From NCBI GenBank assembly GCA_030740335.1, contig JASLXL010000022.1:1-15562 (forward strand): a stretch of DNA of 15,562 nucleotides, read 5' to 3'. This document shows, one piece after another, positions 1 to 7,535 of the stretch (positions are counted from its first letter, which is position 1; every line of letters begins with the position of its first letter). The translations under genes were made by a program, and so were the position numbers. Origin of the DNA: SAR202 cluster bacterium. GTDB taxonomy: Bacteria; Chloroflexota; Dehalococcoidia; SAR202; CAJWER01. The notes below the pieces were generated by a model. That model was not told the origin of the DNA. It made no database searches and was given only the letters and a program-made list of their open reading frames with translations.

Positions 1-52
1 GTAAAGCGAGCTCCTGACAGGGGGATAGAATGTCCCCAGGGAAGGAGCAGCA

Positions 53-394
53 GTGATAGAGAACACAGAAGATAAAAACCTAGCTGCAGAAGAGCGAAGC
101 CAGGACACGAAGCGATTCGTTCGTCAGGTTAGATCAGCCACCCGTAGGAAATACACTCCAGAAGAGAAGATCCATATAGTCCTGCAGGGCTTCCGGCGCG
201 AAGTCACCGTCAACGAGCTGTGCCGCCGTGAAGGCATCAAGCCCGCCAACTTCTACCCGTGGATGAAAGAGTTCATGGAAGCAGGCGAACAGCGTCTGAA
301 CCGGGACACGGCCAAAGACGCCACAAACCAGGAGATGCCGATCTCAAATGAGAAGGCGCTGAGCTCAAAGCTTTGGCAGCTGAGCTGTCCTTGA
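53..394 (+). pseudogene. IS3-family transposase OrfA remnant, frameshifted
   Basis: This is the DNA-binding first subunit of an IS3-type transposase. It starts at GTG 53, with AAGGAG at 42-47 five bases upstream. Residues about 35-75 form the usual OrfA helix-turn-helix, with pieces such as YTPEEKIHIVLQGF and ELCRREGIKPANFYPWMKEF, followed by the family-typical LNRDTAKDATNQE. After about base 335 the normal continuation (ELKALAAELSL, the leucine-rich dimerisation segment) is read in the next frame and is itself cut by stops, so the open frame ends in the unrelated SSKLWQLSCP. A one-base shift therefore truncates it. It belongs to a different IS3 subgroup from the remnant at 14.2-15.2 kb. It is non-functional as it stands. 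Confidence 0.85.
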
Positions 395-584
395 CCTGAA
401 CTGGATGATGTACTAGGCGATATTCCAAGATACTCCACGGCCGGTGAATGGGCGGGTGACTGTTCCGGAAACTCCTGCGTTAGGACTAGACCCGAAGCCG
501 GGGATCGTCAAGGAGTACCATCAGGCCCATCCGTAGACGGGCACAAATGGAGTTCTACGGCACTCAAGATCTACCGCGGAACTC
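395..584 (+). mobile_element. Eroded downstream part of the IS3 element
   Basis: No intact frame is present. A complete IS3 element would have an OrfB of about 300 codons here, but only 190 bases separate OrfA from the end of the regulator gene. Short pieces such as AHP-stop-TGT near 527-545 and a possible EFYGT at 551-565 recall the HPQTxGK(x)ER(F) region near the OrfB C-terminus. If that is right, most of OrfB has been deleted. This reading is weak. No terminal inverted repeats were identified. Confidence 0.3.
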
Positions 585-1796
585 CTACGCATCTACTCGG
601 ACGGTGTTGATGTCGAAGAGGGTGCCATCGGTACTTTCATGGAGAGCGTAATCGGGGAGAGGGACAGTCACCTCACGTTGGTGCGGCTCAAAATCGTCGG
701 CCCTCAATGCCAAGAGCATTGCAGCCGCCCGCTGACCAGCCTCATAGAAGGGTAATACAACGTGGGTGATTGGCGGAAAGGAGACGAGATGCATCCAATC
801 CCAGCACCCCAGCGCCATGAGTGAGACTCTGGGCGTCGTCGGTCCGCGATCAATCTTGCGCAGGGCCGACATCGCGCTCTTGGCCGCATGGGATGAGAGC
901 GCCAACACGGCGCTTGCATCTAGATCAGAGACAATCATTTCCGCTGCCTCGTGCAGGTCGGGACGGTCGGCCGCCGCCGGCTGCGATCCGGCGTCAGGCA
1001 GCAGCGTCCATACGACGCGGTTTCGTCCACCCAACCGTTCTATGGTATCGGAGTATCCTTGGACTTTTCTGATCTGAGGCACCTTACGATCGACGGCCAA
1101 GGCGGTGATGTCCCTGTGCCCTTTCGCCCACAGGGTTTCAGTGGCAAAGGCCGCGGCTCGATAGCCGTCGAGTTGCACGACGGCAGTACCAACCGGCGGC
1201 ACAGCGGGGCCGGATCCCAAGAAAACGCATGGAATCGAGTGGGAGACTAATTCCGTCAGCATTTCGTAAACCTGTCGTTCGCTCGGATCGAACCCGATGA
1301 AGACCACGCCTTTCAACGACGATCGCAGAGCGACCGCCGTATAATAGTCTAGGACTTGCATAGAACCACACGTGTCCAGGTAGACCACCTCTCCGTTTCC
1401 GGCAACGCGCATCGCATCGTGAATGCCTGAGAGCATCAGTTGATGGGACCCACTGTAAAACTGGGAGCCCAACACGATGATAGGACCGGGTTCCGTCCCC
1501 TTGGAGTTGATGTCGCCCAATAAATCTATTATATCTACGGTTATCCCCCAGTCCGTCAAATATGTGGTCAACAGATTATGGAGAATGTCGCGGGGAGCAC
1601 CGGATTCTCTGAGAATTTGCGCCAGCCGACCGAGGTTTCGCGGGCTTATCGAGGTCCGTCCGGAGCACCAATTGTTTACGCTGTCCCTACTGATTCCCAA
1701 TAGGGAAGCAGCCATATCACGCGAGAGCCCGACAGCCTTGAGCAAGCTCCCGATATTCTGTGACCTGGGATTGCGTTGCGGCACTTCGCGTTCCAT
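585..1796 (-). CDS. XRE-HTH plus LacI-type sensor transcriptional regulator
   Basis: This is a likely ligand-responsive repressor or activator of the divergent transporter operon. Residues about 16-63 form a Cro/XRE-like helix-turn-helix (LLKAVGLSRDMAASLLGISR, then SVNNWCSGRTSISPRNLGRL). Residues about 104-365 match the periplasmic-binding-protein-like effector domain of LacI/GalR regulators: VVQLDGYRAAAFATETLWAKGHRDI, split here as VVQLDGYRAAAF and LWAKGHRDI, then RKVQGYSDTI, VSLMALGCWDW, and FPPITHVVLPFYEAGQRAA. The normal LacI HTH at the extreme N-terminus is missing, so the DNA-binding module is unusual. The ATG at 1794-1796 has GGAGAG (minus strand, bases 1805-1810) eight bases upstream. 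The length, 403 residues, exceeds the usual 330-350 of LacI proteins because of the longer HTH and linker. The ligand is unknown. Confidence 0.85.
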   Translation of the reverse strand: MEREVPQRNPRSQNIGSLLKAVGLSRDMAASLLGISRDSVNNWCSGRTSISPRNLGRLAQILRESGAPRDILHNLLTTYLTDWGITVDIIDLLGDINSKGTEPGPIIVLGSQFYSGSHQLMLSGIHDAMRVAGNGEVVYLDTCGSMQVLDYYTAVALRSSLKGVVFIGFDPSERQVYEMLTELVSHSIPCVFLGSGPAVPPVGTAVVQLDGYRAAAFATETLWAKGHRDITALAVDRKVPQIRKVQGYSDTIERLGGRNRVVWTLLPDAGSQPAAADRPDLHEAAEMIVSDLDASAVLALSSHAAKSAMSALRKIDRGPTTPRVSLMALGCWDWMHLVSFPPITHVVLPFYEAGQRAAAMLLALRADDFEPHQREVTVPLPDYALHESTDGTLFDINTVRVDA

Positions 1797-2036
1797 GGCT
1801 GTATCTCTCCTACCTTTTTGGTGGGTTCTCAGGCTTCCAACAACCGAAGACGATGAGTTTTGAAAGAATCAGTAACTTTCGACAGGCGTGGCTTCGTTTC
1901 ACGCATCGCGAGCGGCACGGACCAAATGCGTACATGGGACGGGTATCCAGATATCTGTTTCTTATCGAGTATGGGTCTGTATTTGCTGAATGAGGACACG
2001 CGAGTGAACGCCATCATATGGCGGTTCCTTTCTACA

Positions 2037-2053
2037 TTGTAGTCTTACTACAA
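2037..2053. promoter_or_regulatory. Candidate operator 1: perfect palindrome TTGTAGT-N3-ACTACAA
   Basis: This is a perfect inverted repeat with 7-base arms and a 3-base centre (CTT). It lies about 32 bases upstream of the -35 box of the transporter promoter. It is the best candidate binding site for the divergently encoded regulator. No protein-binding evidence is available from sequence. Confidence 0.6.
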
Positions 2054-2068
2054 CTTGCAACGCAACCT

Positions 2069-2085
2069 TTGTAGTGAGACTCCAT
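2069..2085. promoter_or_regulatory. Candidate operator 2: imperfect copy TTGTAGT-N3-ACTCCAT
   Basis: The left arm is identical to operator 1 and the right arm matches it at 5 of 7 positions. Its centre lies 32 bases from that of operator 1, about three turns of B-DNA, so dimers on both sites would face the same side. Its last base is the first base of the -35 hexamer, so occupancy could either block or recruit RNA polymerase. Confidence 0.5.
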
Positions 2086-2113
2086 TGCCTCGTTCGATAA
2101 GTCGGCGTATAAA
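2085..2113 (+). promoter_or_regulatory. Candidate sigma70 promoter of the transporter operon
   Basis: TTGCCT (2085-2090) and TATAAA (2108-2113) are separated by exactly 17 bases. They match the consensus at 4 of 6 and 5 of 6 positions. Transcription would start near 2120, giving a leader of about 100 bases before the ATG at 2224. Confidence 0.5.
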
Positions 2114-2211
2114 TCATACAGCCGTATCTGGATCGTCGCGGTAGGTATTGGATCAATCGAAGGCGGTGGCTTAATCGTTCGGGTGTTTCGGATAGTGAAC
2201 GAGTCAATTCT

Positions 2212-2217
2212 AAGGAG
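2212..2217 (+). promoter_or_regulatory. Ribosome binding site AAGGAG of the binding-protein gene
   Basis: AAGGAG lies six bases before ATG 2224. It fixes the start and agrees with a lipoprotein signal peptide beginning at that Met. Confidence 0.8.
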
Positions 2218-2223
2218 AGTGAT

Positions 2224-4008
2224 ATGAAACGGATTGGTGCTCTGTCCATACTGGCAGCAACCATGCTGATTTTCGCGTTTGCGTGCGGAGGGGCGGATGA
2301 ACCGGCGCCAGCCCCCGCTGCAGCGCCTGCAGCGGCACCCGCAGCGCCTGCAGCGGCTCCGGTGCCCGCGGCCGAAAAACCCAAAGGAGTGCCATCTGAG
2401 ACCCCGACCAATTCACTTATAGTAGCGATCGACACAGTCGGGGATACCGCCGATACACGGGACGGGTCGCGGCCTGTCTGGCAGCAATACAAGACATTGT
2501 CACACGACATGCTGCTTGACGTGGATCCGGTCAAAGGAACGCTGATTCCGGGCGTGGCCGAGTCATGGGAGACATCCACGGACGGCGCAGCTTGGACTTT
2601 TAAGCTGCGCAAAGGCATGAAATTCCAGGACGGCCATGAAATCACCGCCGAAGACGTCCAATATGGCCTGGAGTGGCAGTTGTCCGAGGCAGGCACGTGT
2701 TGCGCCCAGCGGTGGCGGGACATCATCGGAGAGGTTGAGATAATAGATGACTACACGGTGGTTTTTCACCTCAACAACGTCTCCCCCCTCTTGCACTACG
2801 AGATCAGCTCCCTGGTCGAGCCGATCTCGGTGGTTATCCCCAAGCATTTCGTCGAAGAGAACAACATCGATATTAACGTGGTCCCTACGCTGATGGACAA
2901 AACTCCTCTGGGCTCTGGTCCATGGAAGACGGTCTCACACGTCCCGGCCACTAGCTACGAGTGGGAAAAATCAACTGAACTTCCCCACCCGTACCGGTCT
3001 ACACCGGCTTTCGACAAGGTGATAATGTACGAGGTGCCGGAGATGGGCACCCGCTTGGCTATGGGGCGCACCGGAGAGGCTGATATCTTCGTTCTGACGC
3101 CTGATGCCGCACCTGAAGTCGAACCCGCAGGGCTTTCGATAATGTTCGTACCTGAGAGCAACCAGGCGGTAATCCCCTTCTTCAACACTTTTGACCCGCG
3201 AGCCCCTGAGGGCCATCCCCTTCAAGATGTCCGGGTACGTAAAGCCATTGCCATGTCGATAGACCGAGACAAAATCGTCGACACCATCATGGGCGGCTAT
3301 GCTTCCTACCCATACGGGACTGCAGTCTGGAGCACGACCGCCGGACTGGACCCTGAAGTTGAAATGAAGCATATGCGTGAGAACATCATCCCCTACGATC
3401 AAGAGGCGGCGAAAGCCCTGCTGGTCGAAGCCGGCTATCCTGGGGGCGAAGGTATCCCGCCGATCAACTGGCATGCCTACTTCCATATGGGCAGTCCGTG
3501 GCTTCCCGACGTCGCCCTAGCCGCTGCCAATATGATAAGCGGAACCCTGGGCATCAAGTTCAGGATGTCGATTACAGAGTCCTCGGTCTACGGCAGCCTC
3601 TTCGACGCTGACGGGATAGATGACGAATCTTCAGTGGCCTCAGTGGGCACCCGACGCACAGCTTGCCGCCCTATTCCGTTGCCTCGGTGGCGGAGTGGAA
3701 TGGACGCGAAAAATAAAGAGAGCTATATAGGCGGCCTCGTCAAGGAAACTGGCGAAGTCTACTGGAAGCACCCTCAATACTTCGATGAGTGGTCAGAGTT
3801 CATCAAGAGAACGGAAACCCCCGACACGGCGGAGCGGATGGCGGTAGAGCACGAGATGAAGCGTTGGTTAGATGAGACCTACCTCTGGCCTCCCATTGTC
3901 GCAGGCGGCTCTCTGTGGGGCTACAACCCAGGCAAGATCCAGGAATGGGTCGGAACACCATGCCGCACTGAGATAGGCAGGATCTATGAGACCATGCGGC
4001 CCTCCTAG
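2224..4008 (+). CDS. Family 5 (Dpp/Opp-type) ABC transporter substrate-binding lipoprotein
   Basis: This extracytoplasmic solute-binding protein (SBP_bac_5) captures the substrate for the permease pair encoded downstream. Residues 1-20 are a signal peptide (MKRIG then a hydrophobic core) ending in a lipobox-like FAFAC, so Cys21 is probably lipidated. An Ala-Pro linker (about residues 25-50) tethers the domain. The core begins near residue 62, with family pieces such as LIPGVAESWETSTDG and FKLRKGMKFQDGHEITAEDV, and ends with LDETYLWPPIVAGGSLWGYN. Length is 594, usual for the family plus the linker. Residues about 466-495 look wrong in this frame: the +1 frame reads LQWPQWAPDAQLAALF and FRCLGGGVEWTR, which fits the family better. 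This implies an extra base near 3616-3619 and a missing A in the A-run 3709-3713. The ligand cannot be named; peptides, sugars or other organics are all possible. Confidence 0.92.
   Translation: MKRIGALSILAATMLIFAFACGGADEPAPAPAAAPAAAPAAPAAAPVPAAEKPKGVPSETPTNSLIVAIDTVGDTADTRDGSRPVWQQYKTLSHDMLLDVDPVKGTLIPGVAESWETSTDGAAWTFKLRKGMKFQDGHEITAEDVQYGLEWQLSEAGTCCAQRWRDIIGEVEIIDDYTVVFHLNNVSPLLHYEISSLVEPISVVIPKHFVEENNIDINVVPTLMDKTPLGSGPWKTVSHVPATSYEWEKSTELPHPYRSTPAFDKVIMYEVPEMGTRLAMGRTGEADIFVLTPDAAPEVEPAGLSIMFVPESNQAVIPFFNTFDPRAPEGHPLQDVRVRKAIAMSIDRDKIVDTIMGGYASYPYGTAVWSTTAGLDPEVEMKHMRENIIPYDQEAAKALLVEAGYPGGEGIPPINWHAYFHMGSPWLPDVALAAANMISGTLGIKFRMSITESSVYGSLFDADGIDDESSVASVGTRRTACRPIPLPRWRSGMDAKNKESYIGGLVKETGEVYWKHPQYFDEWSEFIKRTETPDTAERMAVEHEMKRWLDETYLWPPIVAGGSLWGYNPGKIQEWVGTPCRTEIGRIYETMRPS
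2320..2357 (+). repeat. Short direct repeat in the Ala-Pro linker
   Basis: The 17-base unit GCAGCGCCTGCAGCGGC occurs at 2320-2336 and again at 2341-2357, a period of 21 bases or seven codons. It encodes part of the Ala/Pro tether of the lipoprotein and is low-complexity coding sequence that could vary in length by slippage. Confidence 0.7.
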
Positions 4009-4024
4009 ATAACGGGAATTCCCC

Positions 4025-4058
4025 GACGGTGGCGGGCCTGCTAACACCCGCCACCGTC
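4025..4058 (+). terminator. Strong stem-loop between binding-protein and permease genes
   Basis: GACGGTGGCGGG (4025-4036) pairs perfectly with CCCGCCACCGTC (4047-4058) across a 10-base loop. No U-run follows, so it is not a standard intrinsic terminator. In transporter operons such intercistronic hairpins often protect the abundant binding-protein mRNA or cause partial termination. Either role would fit here, 16 bases past the stop codon. Confidence 0.65.
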
Positions 4059-4145
4059 CCATATCCTCCCCAGGGTCAGCAGATGCCATAGGCTTGGTGC
4101 CGTACTCAGGCGTGTCACCTCTTCACATGGTATCTGGGACCCCGC

Positions 4146-4182
4146 GCCTTCTGGGTCACTAAAAAGCCTTCTGGGTCACTAA
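4146..4182 (+). repeat. Tandem direct repeat GCCTTCTGGGTCACTAA upstream of permease
   Basis: The two copies are identical, at 4146-4162 and 4166-4182, with a period of 20 bases (about two helical turns). The second copy ends just before the AAGGA ribosome binding site (4186-4190) of the permease gene. It could be a duplicated regulator site or a simple local duplication. Confidence 0.75.
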
Positions 4183-4195
4183 GAAAAGGACAGCT

Positions 4196-5113
4196 ATGCA
4201 GCGCTTCATAGTCCACCGGTTCCTCCAGGGAATCCTCGTGGTAATCGCGGTGATGCTTATCGTTTTCACCCTCTCTCGCTTGACTGGGGACCCCGTGTAT
4301 CTCATTCTTGGCGATGAAGCGTACACAGAAGACATTGAGGCATTGCGTGAACGTCTGGGCCTCGACAAGCCGCTCATAGTACAGTTGGGCGTCTGGATGG
4401 GAAACCTGGTACAGGGAGACGCGGGCACGTCGATCAAGTACAAAGAGCCTGTGTTTACACTCTTTTTCCGTGCCCTGCCCAACACTATGAAGCTGGCGGG
4501 AGTGAGCGTGGTGATAGCGCTGGCGGCCGCTATCCCACTAGGCGTGATAGCGGCGGTGAAACGTGGCACCTTCATTGACAGCGCTGCCGCGGGGGTGGCC
4601 GTATTTGGCCTTGCGACGCCCAATTTCTGGATAGCTCTTGTGCTCATGTTCATCTTCTCGGTGCAACTTGGCTGGCTGCCAGTGGCGCGCATGGGCGGAC
4701 CCAGTCACTATGTGCTGCCGGCCATAGCCCTCGGCACCGCGCTAATGGCCGGAGTTATGCGGCTCGTACGCTCCAGCATGCTCGAGGTGCTGGACAGCGA
4801 GTACGTCAAGCTTGCTCGCATCAAAGGGCTTTCGGAGGGGGCTGTGTACTGGCGCCACTGCCTCCGGAACGCGCTTATCCCAGTGTTGACTTTGACCGGT
4901 TTGATGATGGCCGGGTTGGTGTCAGGGGCACTGGTCACTGAGACGGTATTCGCCTGGCCGGGTGTGGGCCGTCTAACTTACGATGCCGTCCGATTTCGTG
5001 ACTACGAACTTCTTCAAGCTTCGATCGTGATCCAGGTCATGTTCGTGGTGTTCGTCAACCTTATCGTCGATGTCCTCTATGCGGTCGTAGATCCGCGGAT
5101 CCGCTATACCTAG
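4196..5113 (+). CDS. ABC transporter inner-membrane permease, DppB-like
   Basis: This is the first of two membrane subunits of the Dpp/Opp-type importer and forms a heterodimeric channel with the next gene product. Six hydrophobic segments are visible at about residues 10-27, 98-121, 132-155, 171-190, 230-252 and 274-296. A large external loop between the first and second contains the DppB-typical RERLGLDKPLIVQLGVWMGN and GDAGTSI. The cytoplasmic EAA loop that docks on the ATPase is at about 203-222 (YVKLARIKGLSEGAVYWRHC). Family-typical ETVFAWPGVGRL and the C-terminal VDPRIRY are present. The length, 305, is normal. ATG 4196 has AAGGA five bases upstream. Its stop is 13 bases from the next start, indicating a shared transcript. 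Confidence 0.95.
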   Translation: MQRFIVHRFLQGILVVIAVMLIVFTLSRLTGDPVYLILGDEAYTEDIEALRERLGLDKPLIVQLGVWMGNLVQGDAGTSIKYKEPVFTLFFRALPNTMKLAGVSVVIALAAAIPLGVIAAVKRGTFIDSAAAGVAVFGLATPNFWIALVLMFIFSVQLGWLPVARMGGPSHYVLPAIALGTALMAGVMRLVRSSMLEVLDSEYVKLARIKGLSEGAVYWRHCLRNALIPVLTLTGLMMAGLVSGALVTETVFAWPGVGRLTYDAVRFRDYELLQASIVIQVMFVVFVNLIVDVLYAVVDPRIRYT

Positions 5114-5117
5114 GAGG
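5112..5117 (+). promoter_or_regulatory. Ribosome binding site AGGAGG overlapping the previous stop codon
   Basis: AGGAGG starts inside the TAG of the first permease and lies nine bases before ATG 5127. This favours coupled, equimolar translation of the two permeases. Confidence 0.75.
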
Positions 5118-5126
5118 AAGAGAACC

Positions 5127-6023
5127 ATGGCCGTTACTGCAGGCGGGGTCGAATCCCTCTCGGTAAGCTCCGGGTGGAGGCAACTTCTGGACGCGTTGCG
5201 TCGAGGCCCCGTCGTTTCTGTTAGCATGATTGGGATTATAGTTTTGGCGGCATTATTTGCGCCGCTCGTTGCCCCACACCATCCCAACGACCAGTCGTTG
5301 GATGATCGGCTCTCGCCGCCGATGTGGCAGGAAGGTGGCACTTTTGGCCACATCCTGGGCACGGACAAACTAGGTCGGGACATCTTGTCGCGTCTGATCT
5401 ACGGCGCTCGCGTGTCTCTGATCATCGCCGGCGCGGTGCTCGCCATAAGCGGCATCTCCGGCCTGGTGATCGGGATCGTCGCGGGTTATTTTGGGGGGCG
5501 TGTGGACGCGGTGTTGATGCGAATCGTCGATGCGTTCATCGCGATGCCTGGAATCCTGATTGCGTTGCTGTTCGCCGCCACTCTTGGGGGAGGGATAATC
5601 ACGCTGATAATCGCCATAGCGCTGTTCAGATGGTCCACCTTCGCGCGCGTCGTGCGTGGTGAGGTGTTGTCACTGCGAGAAGAGGATTTCGTCGCCTTGG
5701 CCGTAGTTCATGGCTGCTCACCCCTACGCGTCATGGTTGTTCACATACTTCCTGGCGTGATGAGCACATGGGCGGTACTGGCCACGCTGAACGCGGGCGG
5801 CATCATCATCACAGAGGCGAGCCTCAGCTTCCTTGGGGCTGGTATCCCGCCGCCCACTGCGTCGTGGGGGCAGATGGTGTCAGAGGGGCGCACCTTCATC
5901 GCTACGGCATGGTGGATTGCCATCATGCCTGGCGCAGCCATCACCGTGGTTGTGCTGGCATTCAATCTATTTGGCGATTGGCTGCGCGATTTTCTGGACC
6001 CGAAGCTGCGCGCCTTGCAGTAA
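5127..6023 (+). CDS. ABC transporter inner-membrane permease, DppC-like
   Basis: This is the second membrane subunit of the importer. It has the short cytoplasmic N-terminus and first helix (residues about 29-49) of DppC/OppC proteins, then the hallmark GTDKLGRDILSRLIYGARVS (78-97). Further helices lie at about 98-122, 140-170, 205-228 and 258-285. The EAA docking loop is at about 187-210 (DFVALAVVHGCSPLRVMVVH, ending ILPG). The C-terminus FGDWLRDFLDPKL is family-typical. Length 298 is normal and nothing is missing. It pairs with the preceding permease and with the two ATPases encoded after the CoA-transferase. Confidence 0.95.
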   Translation: MAVTAGGVESLSVSSGWRQLLDALRRGPVVSVSMIGIIVLAALFAPLVAPHHPNDQSLDDRLSPPMWQEGGTFGHILGTDKLGRDILSRLIYGARVSLIIAGAVLAISGISGLVIGIVAGYFGGRVDAVLMRIVDAFIAMPGILIALLFAATLGGGIITLIIAIALFRWSTFARVVRGEVLSLREEDFVALAVVHGCSPLRVMVVHILPGVMSTWAVLATLNAGGIIITEASLSFLGAGIPPPTASWGQMVSEGRTFIATAWWIAIMPGAAITVVVLAFNLFGDWLRDFLDPKLRALQ

Positions 6024-6167
6024 CCACGCTGCTGGCACATCGGCAATATAGACGTTCTTTGACAACCTACGTGGAAACTGACGGGCGGCACCGTACGGAT
6101 AATCTGCCCGAGGTTTCTTCGAAAAAATTCAGGCTATCTTCGCTATGAGAACAATGGAGGCAGGTTC

Positions 6168-7379
6168 GTGACTAATGAGGATCATCTGAACACCCCGCTT
6201 AAGGGGATTCGGATGCTCGATTTGGGGCGCTATCAGGCTGGGCCTAGGTGCGGCCTGATGTTCTCCCGTATGGGGGCCGAAGTGATCAAAGTCGAGGCGC
6301 TCAACGGGGATGAAAGCCGCGCCCGTGGTCCCACGGTCAGAGGACAGAGCGCCTATTGGGTGCAGTACAACAGCGGCAAGAAGAGCCTTGCCGTCAACCT
6401 TCGCACTGACAAGGGCAAGGATATACTCACACGACTCGTGAAAGTATCCGATGTCTTCCTTCAGAACTTCCGTCCTGGCACTATCGACGTCATGGGTTTC
6501 GGATACGACGTATTGAGGGAATTAAACCCCAAGATCATCATGATCAACGTTTCCGCTTATGGACAATACGGGCCGTACAAGGACAGGGTGGGGTTCGACC
6601 CCATTGGGCAGGCGATGGGCGGCATGATGTCGTTGACTGGTTTTGCTGACGGCCCGCCGATCAAGACATCCTTCCCGCTGATAGATCGGATAACGGCATT
6701 GCACGCCACCATCGGAGCTCTGGCCGCGTTGAGGGAACGAGACATTTCCGGGCAGGGCCAAGCCATAGACGTGTGCCTGGCTGACACCGGGTTCACTGTC
6801 AACGAAATCCCCGTATCTGCCTACCTGGGAACGGGAATCGCCGCAAAACGTGCCAGCAGGGACAGCGGACTCGGCAATCCGCTTGGCGGCATGTACGAGA
6901 CAACTGATGGGTGGGTTATCCTTGCCGCAGGCAACGACGCCATGTGGATAAGGATGTGCCAGGCGTTGAACAAACCTGAATGGTTGAAGGACTCTAGATT
7001 CAGCACCCGCGATGCCCGCTCGGAAAACAGGTCGTTCCTCGAACAGGAATTGGTGGCTTGGTTTGGGAACAGAGACATGAAGGAAGCGGTGGACTACCTT
7101 TCCAGTTTCAGCGTACCCTGCGCACCTGTTAACAACGTCGAGCAGGCTGCTCAGGAGCCCCACCTGCACGAGAGAGAGATTCTGGTTGAGGTGCCGGACC
7201 CGGTGGCGGGGAAGATTCACGTGGCAGGTAAGATGATCAAGTTCAGCCGCACTCCAATGGTGGTGGGTTCCGCACCGACAGTGGGGCAGCACACTGAGGA
7301 AATTCTCCGAGATATCGCCAGCTACTCCCAAGATCAGATTAGTGCCTTTCAGGATGAAGGAGTGGTTGGAGTCGGTTGA
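6168..7379 (+). CDS. Type III (CaiB/BaiF) CoA-transferase
   Basis: This cytoplasmic enzyme is expected to move CoA from one acyl-CoA to a free carboxylic acid. The N-terminus LKGIRMLDLGRYQAGPRCG and FSRMGAEVIKVEALNGDESR are classical for family III, as are FLQNFRPGTIDVMGFGYDVL and NVSAYGQYGPYKDRVGFDPI. Asp173 in PLIDRITALHATIGALAAL sits where the catalytic Asp of the family (Asp169 in formyl-CoA transferase) is found. The C-terminal PCAPVNNVEQAAQEPHL and VGQHTEEIL are also usual. The length, 403, is complete. The start is GTG 6168, supported by GGAGG (6156-6160) seven bases before. It lies between permease and ATPase genes, 144 and 156 bases from its neighbours, all on one strand, which ties it to the transported substrate. 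The actual acyl substrate is unknown. Confidence 0.93.
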   Translation: MTNEDHLNTPLKGIRMLDLGRYQAGPRCGLMFSRMGAEVIKVEALNGDESRARGPTVRGQSAYWVQYNSGKKSLAVNLRTDKGKDILTRLVKVSDVFLQNFRPGTIDVMGFGYDVLRELNPKIIMINVSAYGQYGPYKDRVGFDPIGQAMGGMMSLTGFADGPPIKTSFPLIDRITALHATIGALAALRERDISGQGQAIDVCLADTGFTVNEIPVSAYLGTGIAAKRASRDSGLGNPLGGMYETTDGWVILAAGNDAMWIRMCQALNKPEWLKDSRFSTRDARSENRSFLEQELVAWFGNRDMKEAVDYLSSFSVPCAPVNNVEQAAQEPHLHEREILVEVPDPVAGKIHVAGKMIKFSRTPMVVGSAPTVGQHTEEILRDIASYSQDQISAFQDEGVVGVG

Positions 7380-7535
7380 GTTTGTCCTCAAAACTTAAGC
7401 GACCCCTATCGTCCTCGTTGCCAGCGGTGACGGCGCATGGGCTCCCAGAAATCCCCAATGCCATTGCATTGTGTAGCAACGTGTGAGATAGATTACGAGG
7501 TCCTGCGAGACCAAGAACAGTGATCAGGAGGGCGG

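Larger units (their letters stand above)
1797..2223. other. Divergent intergenic regulatory region
   Basis: These 427 bases separate the divergent regulator and transporter genes. The right half carries two palindromes (2037-2053 and 2069-2085), a candidate sigma70 promoter (2085-2113) and the ribosome binding site of the lipoprotein gene. Short open frames across 1829-2042 have no recognisable content or good ribosome binding sites and are not called. No convincing promoter for the minus-strand regulator was found; its transcription start could lie anywhere from about 1820 to 2040. Confidence 0.6.

Noticed and set aside
1962..2726. Minus-strand open frame of 254 codons across the promoter and lipoprotein N-terminus
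   Set aside because: It is kept open by the Ala/Pro-coding repeats on the other strand, covers the operators, and has low-complexity Gly/Ala content.
2971..3486. Minus-strand open frame (171 codons) inside the binding-protein gene
   Set aside because: It is antisense to a conserved family gene and shows no domain signature.
6059..6103. Promoter TTGACA / GATAAT before the CoA-transferase
   Set aside because: The two boxes are 33 bases apart, too far for sigma70, and no -10 lies at 16-18 bases.
6522..7391. Long minus-strand open frame (289 codons) opposite the CoA-transferase
   Set aside because: It is a mirror of GC-biased codons of a clearly conserved gene, has no recognisable motifs and no ribosome binding site.
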